From NCBI GenBank assembly GCA_030691775.1, contig JAUYDN010000104.1, positions 1-11,825 on the forward strand: DNA of 11,825 nucleotides, in the 5' to 3' direction. This DNA is from Dehalococcoidia bacterium (GTDB lineage Bacteria > Chloroflexota > Dehalococcoidia > Dehalococcoidales > Fen-1064). The notes under the pieces are model-generated. The model was not told the DNA's origin, made no database searches, and worked only from the letters and a program-made list of their open reading frames with translations. The position numbers were made by a program, and so were the translations under genes. This document shows positions 1 through 6,780 of this stretch, piece by piece. Position 1 is the first letter of the stretch; every line of letters starts with the position of its first letter.

Positions 1-16
1 AAGGGGAAGAACTATT

Positions 17-42
17 TCGAGAGGGGCGTCAGCCCCTCTCGA
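17..42. terminator. strong GC-rich hairpin, possible terminator or REP-like palindrome
   Basis: A perfect 11-bp inverted repeat (TCGAGAGGGGC at 17-27, GCCCCTCTCGA at 32-42) encloses a 4-nt GTCA loop. A looser outer pairing (AAGGG at 1-5, CCCTT at 45-49) is possible. The stem would be very stable in RNA, but neither side is followed by a clear run of T on the strand that would need it, so a classical intrinsic terminator is not proven. It could end transcription of a gene lying left of the window, or it could be an interspersed palindromic repeat. Confidence 0.45.
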
Positions 43-219
43 CTCCCTTGTGCAAGTTGGCAGTCATCTTGCTTTCCCACCCTTTGCAACCATCATTTTC
101 ATATTTCGTCCGTGGCACCACACTCCATGTGTAATTGTCAAGTTATTTCGGAGACACTACACTACTATGTTAAGTGGGACGGAATGCCTGATGTAAGGCG
201 AGCGTGCATGCCGCCTCCA

Positions 220-312
220 GTCATTGCGAGCGCAGGCGAAGCAATCTCAGAGAAGGGAGGCACCCTCCCCCGGAGATCGCCACGTCCCGATTGTATCGGG
301 ACTCGCGATGAC
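220..312. repeat. palindromic intergenic repeat with GTCATTGCGAG ends
   Basis: This is a MITE/REP-like element without coding capacity. The left end GTCATTGCGAG (220-230) is matched by the inverted right end CTCGCGATGAC (302-312), 10 of 11 bases. A second inner pair, GCAATCTC near 241-248 against GAGATCGC near 272-279, matches 7 of 8, and a short GGGAGG/CCTCCC pair sits in the middle. The nested layout resembles the two GTCATTCTGGAG elements further right but the sequence differs, so it looks like a separate family. It ends about 45 bp before the predicted tkt promoter. Confidence 0.55.
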
Positions 313-355
313 ATAACGTAGTAGGAGTAGTCTCCCTGCGTTATACAAATGGGTG

Positions 356-364
356 TGCTATGAT
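356..364 (+). promoter_or_regulatory. candidate extended -10 promoter for the tkt operon
   Basis: TGCTATGAT is an extended -10 (TGn at 356-358, TATGAT at 359-364). There is no good -35 hexamer at 17-18 bp, which is usual for extended -10 promoters. Transcription would start near 371 and leave a leader of about 60 nt before the tkt start. I looked for a thiamine pyrophosphate riboswitch core in this leader and did not see one. Confidence 0.35.
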
Positions 365-431
365 TTGTTTACCTCACGGTATTAAAGCCTGTTTTCAGAT
401 AATCCGGTGCATGATAACGAGGTAAGCAGAT

Positions 432-2453
432 ATGAGCAGTGAAAACCGCACGCTTGATGAACTATGCATCAACACCATCCGTTTCCTGGCGGTCGATGCC
501 GTGGAAAAAGCGAAGTCCGGGCATCCGGGGGCGCCGCTGGGCGCGGCGCCGTTGGCTTACGTGCTCTGGGACAGGTTCCTCAAGCATAATCCGCGCGACC
601 CCGAATGGCAGAACCGCGACCGCTTCGTCCTCTCCTGCGGGCACGCCTCGATGCTACTCTACGCACTCCTCTACCTCACCGGGTACGACCTGACCATCGA
701 TGATATTAAGAATTTCCGGCAGTGGGGCAGCAAGACTCCAGGTCACCCGGAATTCGGTGTGACACCCGGCGTCGAGGTAACTACCGGGCCACTCGGGCAG
801 GGGTTCGGCAACGCGGTGGGTATGGCAGTGGCGGAAAAATGGCTCGCCGCGCATTACAACAAGCCCGGGTACGAAATTATCGACCACTATACCTACGTCA
901 TCGCCTCCGACGGCGACCTGGAAGAAGGCGTTGGCTCAGAAGCCGCCTCATTTGCCGGAACGATGCGGCTGGGCAAGCTCATCGTCCTGTATGATGATAA
1001 CGGCATCTCCATCGAGGGGAACACCGATATTACGTTCACCGAGGACGTCGGTAAGCGGTTCCGTGCCTACGGTTGGAATGTTATCGGACCGATAAATGGA
1101 ATGGATAAAGATAGCGTCGATGGCGCTTTGAGGCTGGCGCGGGCGCAATCCGACCTGCCAACCCTTATCGTCTGCCGTACTATCATTGGCTATGGGAGTC
1201 CGAACAAAGCAAATACCGGTATCGTACACGGTGAACCGCTCGGTGCCGAAGAGGCAAAGCTCACCAAGAAAGCACTGGGCTGGGACTACGCGGAACCTTT
1301 CACAGTCCCGCAGGAAGCACTGGCACACTCCCGTAAAGCCCTGGAACACGGTGAACGCGACCAGAAAGAGTGGTTCAGGCGGCTGGAAGAATATCGCAAA
1401 GCCTTCCCGGAAGATGCCCGGCGGCTTGAAGCCGACCTGAACGGCGAACTGCCGAAGGGTTGGGATAAAGGTCTCGATAGCCTGTTTCAAGCCCAGGAAA
1501 AGCCCATCGCCACCCGTGACGCCTCTAACAGGGTGATGAACGTCATTGCCGAGCGCGTCCATGCGCTGATGGGTGGCGCCGGCGACCTGGCGCCCTCAAC
1601 CAAGACCCTCCTTAAAAACGCCGGCGACTTCGGACCGGATAACTACTGCGGGCACAATATGCACTTCGGCGTCAGGGAGCACGCCATGGGGGCAATCGCC
1701 AACGGCATGTCACGGCACGGCGGTAACATCCCTTACACCGCCACGTTCCTGATATTTTACGACTACATGAAACCGCCGGTACGACTCGCCGCAATGATGG
1801 GTATACGGGTGATATATGTTTTTACCCACGATTCGGTGGGGCTGGGTCAGGACGGTCCCACACACCAGCCTGTAGAACAGCTTGCCAGCCTGCGGGCGGT
1901 GCCCAACCTGGTTACGTTGCGTCCGGCTGATGCCACCGAGACCGCGGAAGCGTGGAAGATTGCCATCGAACGCCGTGATGGACCGACGGCGCTGGTATTG
2001 ACCCGCCAGAACCTGCCCGTGCTCGACCGTTCGAAGCTGGCACCTGCCAGCAGAGTACAGCGCGGCGGCTACATCCTCTGGGAAGCAGGCAACGAGCCTG
2101 ATGTCATCCTCATCGCCACCGGGTCGGAGGTGCCCATCGCCCTGGAAGCTGGTATGCAACTCAAGGATAAAGGCATTGCCGCGCGGGTCGTTTCTCTACC
2201 GAGCTGGGAGCTGTTCGAATCCCAAACTCAGGAGTACCGAAACAGTATCTTACCGACTGAAGTCAAAAAGCGCATTTCGATAGAGGCCGGCAGTCCATTC
2301 GGATGGGAAAGATATGTCGGTCCTGAAGGGACAATTATCGGGGTGTCACATTTCGGGGTCTCAGCGCCGGGTGAGGTAGTGTTCGAAAAGCTCGGACTGA
2401 CAGCCGGGCGTTTGGTGAGCGAAATGGAACGGCTGATGGGCGGGAGCAAATGA
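432..2453 (+). CDS. tkt: transketolase
   Basis: Thiamine-pyrophosphate enzyme of the non-oxidative pentose phosphate pathway. It moves two-carbon ketol units between xylulose-5-phosphate and ribose-5-phosphate or erythrose-4-phosphate, in the cytoplasm. The 673 residues match the usual 650-690. Visible motifs: SGHPGAPLG with His31; the TPP/metal motif as SDGDLEEGVGSEA from residue 159 (SDG instead of the common GDG, a variant I also recall from actinobacterial transketolases); FGVREHAMGAI with catalytic Glu416; and GLGQDGPTHQPVEQL in the pyrimidine domain, followed by the C-terminal transketolase domain. The ATG at 432 is preceded by GAGGT (419-423) at an 8-nt spacing. Its stop overlaps the rpiB start (ATGA), so the two are probably translationally coupled. 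It heads an operon whose last two genes are broken. Confidence 0.97.
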   Translation: MSSENRTLDELCINTIRFLAVDAVEKAKSGHPGAPLGAAPLAYVLWDRFLKHNPRDPEWQNRDRFVLSCGHASMLLYALLYLTGYDLTIDDIKNFRQWGSKTPGHPEFGVTPGVEVTTGPLGQGFGNAVGMAVAEKWLAAHYNKPGYEIIDHYTYVIASDGDLEEGVGSEAASFAGTMRLGKLIVLYDDNGISIEGNTDITFTEDVGKRFRAYGWNVIGPINGMDKDSVDGALRLARAQSDLPTLIVCRTIIGYGSPNKANTGIVHGEPLGAEEAKLTKKALGWDYAEPFTVPQEALAHSRKALEHGERDQKEWFRRLEEYRKAFPEDARRLEADLNGELPKGWDKGLDSLFQAQEKPIATRDASNRVMNVIAERVHALMGGAGDLAPSTKTLLKNAGDFGPDNYCGHNMHFGVREHAMGAIANGMSRHGGNIPYTATFLIFYDYMKPPVRLAAMMGIRVIYVFTHDSVGLGQDGPTHQPVEQLASLRAVPNLVTLRPADATETAEAWKIAIERRDGPTALVLTRQNLPVLDRSKLAPASRVQRGGYILWEAGNEPDVILIATGSEVPIALEAGMQLKDKGIAARVVSLPSWELFESQTQEYRNSILPTEVKKRISIEAGSPFGWERYVGPEGTIIGVSHFGVSAPGEVVFEKLGLTAGRLVSEMERLMGGSK

Positions 2454-2935
2454 AAAAACTCAGCGTGGTAATCGGTGCCGACCACGGCGGCTTCGAGATG
2501 AAGGAACAGCTACTCTCCAGGCTGGCTAAGGATTATGAGGTGGCTGATGCGGGCGCATATGAATACAACCCTGCGGATGATTACACCGATTTCGCCCTGT
2601 CGGTGGCGCAAGCGGTAGCCGGCGGTAGAGCCACGCGCGGCATACTGGTGTGCGGCAGTGGCGTCGGCGCTTGCATCACCGCTAACAAGGTGCCGGGAAT
2701 CAGGGCTTGCCTCTGCCACGATACCTATTCCGCCCACCAGGGCGTTGAGCACGACGATATGAACGTCCTCTGCCTCGGCGCGCGGGTTATCGGCATCGAG
2801 ATGGCATACGAGTTGACAGTCGCTTTTCTGAATGCCCGCTTTAGCGGCGAAGAACGGCACCGCCGCCGCCTGCAAAAACTACTGGACATCGAGCGGCAGG
2901 CATTACAGGGCGGGGATAAAGGAGAAGCGGGGTGA
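2450..2935 (+). CDS. rpiB: ribose-5-phosphate isomerase B (RpiB/LacAB family)
   Basis: Interconverts ribose-5-phosphate and ribulose-5-phosphate, the step next to transketolase. The 161 residues are typical of RpiB. The N-terminal VVIGADHGGFEMKE loop binds phosphate/sugar. Cys68 in LVCGSGVG is the expected catalytic base, and His101 in GVEHDDMNVL the ring-opening base. Their 33-residue spacing equals that of Cys66 and His99 in the E. coli enzyme, so an active RpiB is likely rather than an allose- or galactose-6-phosphate isomerase, although substrate cannot be read with certainty. The start overlaps the tkt stop by 4 bp and has GGGAG at 2442-2446. The stop overlaps the GTG of the tal remnant (GTGA), so the operon was tightly packed. 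Confidence 0.95.
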   Translation: MKKLSVVIGADHGGFEMKEQLLSRLAKDYEVADAGAYEYNPADDYTDFALSVAQAVAGGRATRGILVCGSGVGACITANKVPGIRACLCHDTYSAHQGVEHDDMNVLCLGARVIGIEMAYELTVAFLNARFSGEERHRRRLQKLLDIERQALQGGDKGEAG

Positions 2936-3210
2936 ATCCGGTCCATCAAGCGCAAAAGCTCGGACAATCGATATGGCTCGATTACATCCGCGCTCTCGCC
3001 AGACCTAACGTCATGGTAAAAGTACCAGCGACACCACAAGGCATACCCGCCATCCGTCAGCTTACGGGCGAAGGTATCAATGTCAATGTGACCCTCATTT
3101 TCTCGCTGGATGTTTACGAGCAGGTCGTGTCCGCTTATATCAGCGGACTGGAGGACATGGTGCGTAAGGGTGGCGACTTCAAACGCTTCAAGCGCTGGGA
3201 AGGCGGGTAG
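2932..3210 (+). pseudogene. tal: transaldolase remnant, internally deleted (front part of a former tal/pgi fusion)
   Basis: The reading frame opens at a GTG with an excellent AAAGGAG (2918-2924) 7 nt upstream and overlaps the rpiB stop. Residues 1-20 (ending GQSIWLDYIR) match the start of bacterial transaldolases. From residue 21 the sequence continues as ARPNVMVKVPATPQGIPA and GINVNVTLIFSL, which in intact transaldolases lie roughly 100 residues further on. About 100 codons, with several active-site residues, are therefore missing at about nt 2991/2992. The Schiff-base lysine (Lys30 in VMVKVPAT) survives, but the barrel is far too short: 92 residues against about 360 for a bacterial transaldolase. 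After GGDF (82-83) the frame runs off into an unrelated tail to a stop at 3208-3210. Stable function is unlikely. Confidence 0.8.
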
Positions 3211-3275
3211 TGAGGGTCCATCTCCCGCTGGGTGACCCGGAATCGATAATGAAACTGGCAGATGCAATAGCCTGA
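3168..3275 (+). pseudogene. C-terminal tail remnant of phosphoglucose isomerase domain, out of frame with tal
   Basis: In the frame other than the tal remnant, an open stretch reads LQTLQALGRRVVRVHLPLGD and ends in KLADAIA at a TGA (3273-3275). From memory of the family, bifunctional transaldolase/phosphoglucose isomerases end with a GDFQALxxxGRRVLRVHL-type sequence, so I read this as the extreme C-terminus of such a fusion. If one base is restored after the TTC at 3178-3180, the tal frame GGDF continues as GGDFQTLQALGRR, in the expected register. The intervening several hundred codons of the isomerase domain are gone. No start codon or ribosome site precedes it, so it is not an independent gene. 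The assignment rests on about 30 residues and could be wrong. Confidence 0.6.
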
Positions 3276-3287
3276 CGGAGAACGAGG

Positions 3288-3554
3288 ATGGAACTGGGTT
3301 TAATCGGGCTGGGGCGGATGGGAGGCAACATGGCGCAACGTCTTTTAACCGGCGGACACCGCATCGTTGCTTACAACCGCGATAAGACGGCGCAGGATGT
3401 CGTGGTGAAAAAAAGCGCAGTCGGCGCCGATTCCATAAGGCAGTTAACGCAGAAACTGACCGCGCCCCGCACCGTGTGGATAATGGTGCCCGCCGGCGAA
3501 CCCACCGAAAACACGATAAATGAATATTTTGTACCTTTGCTAGAAAAATCGTAG
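3288..3554 (+). pseudogene. gnd: 6-phosphogluconate dehydrogenase, N-terminal fragment only
   Basis: The 88-residue frame starts at an ATG with GGAG (3277-3280) 7 nt upstream. It matches the NAD(P)-binding start of decarboxylating 6-phosphogluconate dehydrogenases: Rossmann motif GLIGLGRMGGNMA (4-16), AYNRD (28-32) at the end of strand 2, and VWIMVPAGEPTENTI (63-77). It stops at VPLLEKS, just where the family continues into the GDxxIDGGN substrate motif. The catalytic helical domain is missing; intact enzymes have about 300 residues (short type) or 470 (long type). I found no continuation in any frame of 3555-3808. It sits 12 bp after the tal/pgi remnant, in the place expected for the last gene of a tkt-rpiB-tal/pgi-gnd operon. 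A small expressed nucleotide-binding protein cannot be excluded. Confidence 0.8.
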
Positions 3555-3704
3555 CTGCCCGATACGTCAATGAAAACATGAAGTGTGCTCAACCTTAGTC
3601 TCCACCATCCTTATCTGCAACTACGGTAACAATTTATCATATCGATAAAACGAGAACAAGAAACTGCTATCGGTTAGCTCACATGACACAAGGCTAACTC
3701 TGTA

Positions 3705-3733
3705 TTGACACCCCGCCCTACCAGCCGTATTAT
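3705..3733 (+). promoter_or_regulatory. near-consensus sigma70-type promoter for the mscS-family gene
   Basis: TTGACA (3705-3710, perfect -35), 17-bp spacer, TATTAT (3728-3733). The predicted start near 3740 leaves a leader of about 70 nt. A 6-bp inverted repeat (GTTAGC 3673-3678, GCTAAC 3693-3698) lies just upstream of the -35 and could be an operator or chance. Nothing else is recognisable in the 254-bp gap 3555-3808. Confidence 0.7.
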
Positions 3734-3808
3734 GCAAATGATGTCCTGTTTTTCAAGCATAATCGTCTGATAGCAATTGCATACATCGTAAAGAAAGGGT
3801 TACAGAAT

Positions 3809-4966
3809 ATGAACTTCGCCTTCGAACCAACCCAGGCTGATTTCATCCGGTGGGGTATCTCCGCGGGGATATTCGCCGTTTTCCTGGCGCTGGCATTTCT
3901 TTCGCGTATCATCCTCTCCGGCATCGTAAGATTACTTGCCCACCGCACCAAAACCACCCTCGATGACCTGATTAACAAGTCGCTTACAGGTCCGGTCTTC
4001 ACCGCGCTCATCGCGGCTGGTTTATGGATTGCACTCGCCCGGCTGACCGAGCTTGACCCTTACGATAAGTACATCCACCAGGGTTTTGCCGTTCTTTACA
4101 TCATCATTGCGGCTGTAGCGGTGGTGCGGGTGGTCAATGCCCTGCTGACCTGGTACGGCACCGAAGTTGCTACTCGCACTCAATCCGATGTCGACGACCG
4201 CCTCGTCCCCATCTTCAAACGCATCGCCGATGTCATTATTTACGGCATCGCCCTGATATTGATTCTCGACCAGCTCGGCATGGAAATCAGCCCCATCCTT
4301 GCAGGCCTGGGAATCGGCGGCCTGGCAGTGGCGCTCGCGTTACAATCGACTCTCATCAATTTCCTCGCTGGCACATATGTCATAACAGACGCCGTCATCC
4401 GCAAGGGGCATTACATCTCCATGGATGGCGGACCGGAGGGCTGGGTGGAAGACATCGGCTGGCGGACCACCAAGTTGAGGCACTGGCAGGGCAATCTTGT
4501 CGTCATCCCTAACTCCAAACTCTCCGAGGCAATCGTCACGGATTACGAGAAACCGGAAGCTTCTATGCTCTTCGCCATCGATTGCGGTGTCAGCTACAGT
4601 TCAGACCTGGATAAAGTGGAAAAAGTGACGCTCGATGTCGCCAGAAAACTCCTCAAGGAAAATCCCGCCGGTGCCAAAGACTTCGAACCCGTACTCCGTT
4701 TCAATAAGTTCGGTGATTCCAATATCAATTTCGCGGTGGTGCTGAAAGGAGTGGACCGGGCCGCCCAATACATCCTGAAACATGAGTTTATCAAAGAGTT
4801 GAACAAGCGATTTCAGCAAGAAGGTATCCGGATCGAGTACCCGGCACGCAGGCTGTATTTTGATAGTGTCCCTGGTACCGTCAACGGGTTAACCACGTAC
4901 GAGCACAAGTCCGGAGAGAAACAGGAGGAAAAGCACGAGGGGAAAACGCATCATCCGCGCGGATAA
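3809..4966 (+). CDS. MscS-family mechanosensitive ion channel
   Basis: Inner-membrane small-conductance mechanosensitive channel, expected to open under membrane tension and release solutes during hypo-osmotic shock. The 385 residues contain about five hydrophobic segments (roughly 16-38, 61-80, 92-112, 138-156 and 160-188). The last is the pore-lining helix: AGLGIGGLAVALALQ at 165-179 shows the Gly/Ala packing pattern of MscS. The beta domain follows, with IGWRTTKLRHWQGNLVVIPN (216-235), then the mixed alpha/beta vestibule domain. The final 20 or so residues are a charged tail rich in Glu, Lys and His. Two extra N-terminal helices relative to E. coli MscS place it with the medium-length MscS-like proteins. 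ATG 3809 has AAAGGG (3794-3799) at 9 nt. It appears monocistronic with its own strong promoter. Confidence 0.93.
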   Translation: MNFAFEPTQADFIRWGISAGIFAVFLALAFLSRIILSGIVRLLAHRTKTTLDDLINKSLTGPVFTALIAAGLWIALARLTELDPYDKYIHQGFAVLYIIIAAVAVVRVVNALLTWYGTEVATRTQSDVDDRLVPIFKRIADVIIYGIALILILDQLGMEISPILAGLGIGGLAVALALQSTLINFLAGTYVITDAVIRKGHYISMDGGPEGWVEDIGWRTTKLRHWQGNLVVIPNSKLSEAIVTDYEKPEASMLFAIDCGVSYSSDLDKVEKVTLDVARKLLKENPAGAKDFEPVLRFNKFGDSNINFAVVLKGVDRAAQYILKHEFIKELNKRFQQEGIRIEYPARRLYFDSVPGTVNGLTTYEHKSGEKQEEKHEGKTHHPRG

Positions 4967-5021
4967 TGTTACCAATCCGTCATGGCGCCGTGGCGCCACC
5001 CACGAACAATGAAAATGGAGG

Positions 5022-5157
5022 TGTCATTCTGGAGCCCTTCATAATCGCTCAGGGTAAACTCCGCGAAGAATCTCAGGGAGGTGCGATTTTCCCCCGCCAC
5101 CAGATTCTTCGTCGTCCCGATAAAGTACAGGAGGATCGGGACTCCTCCAGAATGACA
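5022..5157. repeat. palindromic repeat element, GTCATTCTGGAG family, copy 1
   Basis: A 136-bp non-coding element with perfect 13-bp inverted ends: TGTCATTCTGGAG (5022-5034) and CTCCAGAATGACA (5145-5157). A nested inner pair, GAAGAATCT (5065-5073) and AGATTCTTC (5102-5110), flanks a GC-rich centre. The ends and inner arms are shared with the element at 10096-10238, so this is a dispersed family and not a local hairpin. It starts 56 bp after the mscS-family stop and could also act as a terminator in RNA. The reading frame that begins at 4966 runs through the element and is not a gene. Confidence 0.75.
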
Positions 5158-5319
5158 AGATAGACTATTTTCTAGGTAATATAATTGGAATTCGGTGTTT
5201 TGGATGGGTTTTTCACGACTGATAGATGATGAATCGGGGGATTCCCATTTTCCACCCCATCGGATAATGGATTACAAAATGAAAGTAGCGAATGCTGGCC
5301 AAAACGATACGATGCGCAG

Positions 5320-5428
5320 GGTGGGTGGAGTCTCGCCGTAAACAAGAGTTAACCGGATTTGGAAATTCGCTTTGAAACGTGTTAACAGACAAGTGATTTA
5401 TCTCAAACCGAGCGAGACGAAACCCACC
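5320..5428. repeat. inverted-repeat element with GGTGGGT...GTCTCGC arms
   Basis: GGTGGGTGGAGTCTCGC (5320-5336) and the inverse GCGAGACGAAACCCACC (5412-5428) pair at 14 of 17 positions, with the three mismatches together in the middle. The 75-bp interior is AT-rich and holds two GTTAAC sites but no gene. The ends differ from the GTCATTCTGGAG family. The adjoining 5160-5319 may belong to a larger composite repeat, but I see no clear second end. No transposase is nearby, so this would be a non-autonomous or relict element. Confidence 0.5.
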
Positions 5429-5500
5429 GGAGGCGGCAAGCATTTTTATTGACCAGGTCGAATTTTCAAACTTCGAATTGAATTAGATATTGTTTGGTAA

Positions 5501-5527
5501 TTGTATCCTGAATCGAGTTCAGGACAA
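5501..5527 (-). terminator. small hairpin downstream of apgM, weak terminator candidate
   Basis: TCCTGAA (5506-5512) and TTCAGGA (5518-5524) form a 7-bp stem with a TCGAG loop, extended by TTG/CAA beyond a two-base bulge. It lies about 50 bp downstream of the apgM stop on the minus strand. It is not followed by a T-run on that strand, so it may instead be another small dispersed palindrome. Confidence 0.25.
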
Positions 5528-5575
5528 GCCTTGTGATTTGAGATTTTGGAGGGGGTGGTATTTTGAGGGTGACGT

Positions 5576-6778
5576 CTAGGCTCCGTACTTTGCCAGCTTT
5601 AACGCGTTCGCCATCATCAGGGACATCAGCTGGGAAGCCGGGAAAATCCCCAACCCGCCCCGCAGGCACGCGGATTCCGTAAACTCGGTGACGGCATCAA
5701 AGCGGCAGTAACGAGAATAAAGCAGTGTGGGTACCGGGTGCCAGCTATGGGCTTTTAATAATGCCGGCGTGGAATGGTCGCCAGTCACCACAATCACATC
5801 CGGTTTCAGATTCGTAATACCGGGAATCGACTTATCCACCTCTTCCACCGCCTGCACCTTACGCGCAAAATCGCCGTCCTCACCCGCTGCATCCAGCTTT
5901 TTCACATGTACAAAGAAGAAGTCGTATTCTTCCCAGTGCTTTTTCAGTGTCACCACCTCATCCTCGAACGTAGAACCGGTGGGCAACACATCCATCCCCA
6001 CCAGCCTTGCCAGTCCGCGGTACATCGGATAGGTGGCGATTACCGCCGGCTTGAGCCGGTAGATTTCGTTCATACCGGGCAACTCGGGTCTCCGGGAAAA
6101 GCCGCGCATGAGTACCATATTCGCCGGATGTTTATCTTTTAGCACGGATTTCGCGATTTCTGCGAACTGGTTGGCGATGCGCGCCATTTTGTTGGCTTCG
6201 GGTGTTAACGCTTTGACAGGTTCAGGCGGAACTCCGGTTACCTGCGGGTCGGACTCCGTGACTTCGGGAGATAGTTCGGTACCCCTGAAAGCGATAACGA
6301 ACCGGTACTCCCTCACCGGCGCGGTGAGCACCCGCACGCCCTGTATCGTCGTTTCAAGCAGAGGGCAAAGGCCGGCGTTCAACTCTGTGGAAATGCGTCC
6401 GGCGCGCCTGTCGGTGATATTGCCGTCTTTATCAATTGTGCAGAAATTGCCCCGCACCAGCACATCTTCCTTTTCGATAGGAAAGTCGATGCCTACGGCT
6501 TCAAGCACGCCCCTGCCGATGTTCAAGGTGAGCGGGTCGTAGCCAAACAGGGCAGTGTGTCCCGGCGCGCTTCCCGGAGTGATACCCGGTCCCACAGGGA
6601 CGCTCAAACCACAGACCCCCTGCCGCGCCAGCCGGTCCAGGTTCGGCAGGTTGGCAGTCTCCAGTTCTGTTTTACCCGTCTTCGGGTCGGGCAAACCACC
6701 CAGCCCGTCGAGCACCAGCAAGACGATTTTACTCGGTGTAGCGCGGGCGATTGACCGGAGCATATCCTGTGTGAACAC
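5576..6778 (-). CDS. apgM: 2,3-bisphosphoglycerate-independent phosphoglycerate mutase, archaeal type
   Basis: Interconverts 3- and 2-phosphoglycerate in glycolysis/gluconeogenesis. It is a metal-dependent alkaline-phosphatase-superfamily enzyme of 400 residues, the usual size for the ApgM branch and shorter than bacterial GpmI (about 510). Motifs: metal-binding LVLDGLGGLPDP (21-32); GITPGSAPGHTALFGYDP (65-82) with the phosphoserine nucleophile Ser70; FVHVKKLDAAGEDGD (289-303); and VVTGDHSTPALLKAHSWHPVP (330-350) with the second metal site. It starts at a GTG only 2 bp after the pgk stop, with the AGGTG of the pgk 3' end as ribosome site. An in-frame ATG at codon 6 is the alternative, with poorer spacing. 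The neighbouring pgk makes its substrate, so coupled expression is sensible. Confidence 0.94.
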   Translation of the reverse strand: MFTQDMLRSIARATPSKIVLLVLDGLGGLPDPKTGKTELETANLPNLDRLARQGVCGLSVPVGPGITPGSAPGHTALFGYDPLTLNIGRGVLEAVGIDFPIEKEDVLVRGNFCTIDKDGNITDRRAGRISTELNAGLCPLLETTIQGVRVLTAPVREYRFVIAFRGTELSPEVTESDPQVTGVPPEPVKALTPEANKMARIANQFAEIAKSVLKDKHPANMVLMRGFSRRPELPGMNEIYRLKPAVIATYPMYRGLARLVGMDVLPTGSTFEDEVVTLKKHWEEYDFFFVHVKKLDAAGEDGDFARKVQAVEEVDKSIPGITNLKPDVIVVTGDHSTPALLKAHSWHPVPTLLYSRYCRFDAVTEFTESACLRGGLGIFPASQLMSLMMANALKLAKYGA

Positions 6779-6780
6779 CG

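Noticed and set aside
112..321. 69-residue frame upstream of tkt
   Set aside because: Mostly a translation of the palindromic repeat at 220-312.
365..431. Possible thiamine pyrophosphate riboswitch before tkt
   Set aside because: The leader is short and I could not find the conserved CTGAGA and ACCTGA-type core elements. The dxs leader is too short to hold one.
948..1562. 204-residue minus-strand frame inside tkt
   Set aside because: Antisense shadow of the conserved transketolase frame.
2725..3579. 284-residue minus-strand frame opposite rpiB, tal and gnd remnants
   Set aside because: Low-complexity, Arg/Ser/Pro-rich translation with no recognisable motif, antisense to sequence whose plus-strand frames match known families.
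4966..5163. 65-residue frame starting at the mscS-family stop (TAATG)
   Set aside because: Runs straight through the palindromic repeat at 5022-5157 and reads as repeat translation; no homology recognised.
5213..5443. 76-residue minus-strand frame in the gap between mscS-family gene and apgM
   Set aside because: Covers the inverted-repeat element at 5320-5428 and has no ribosome site; more likely repeat sequence than a gene.
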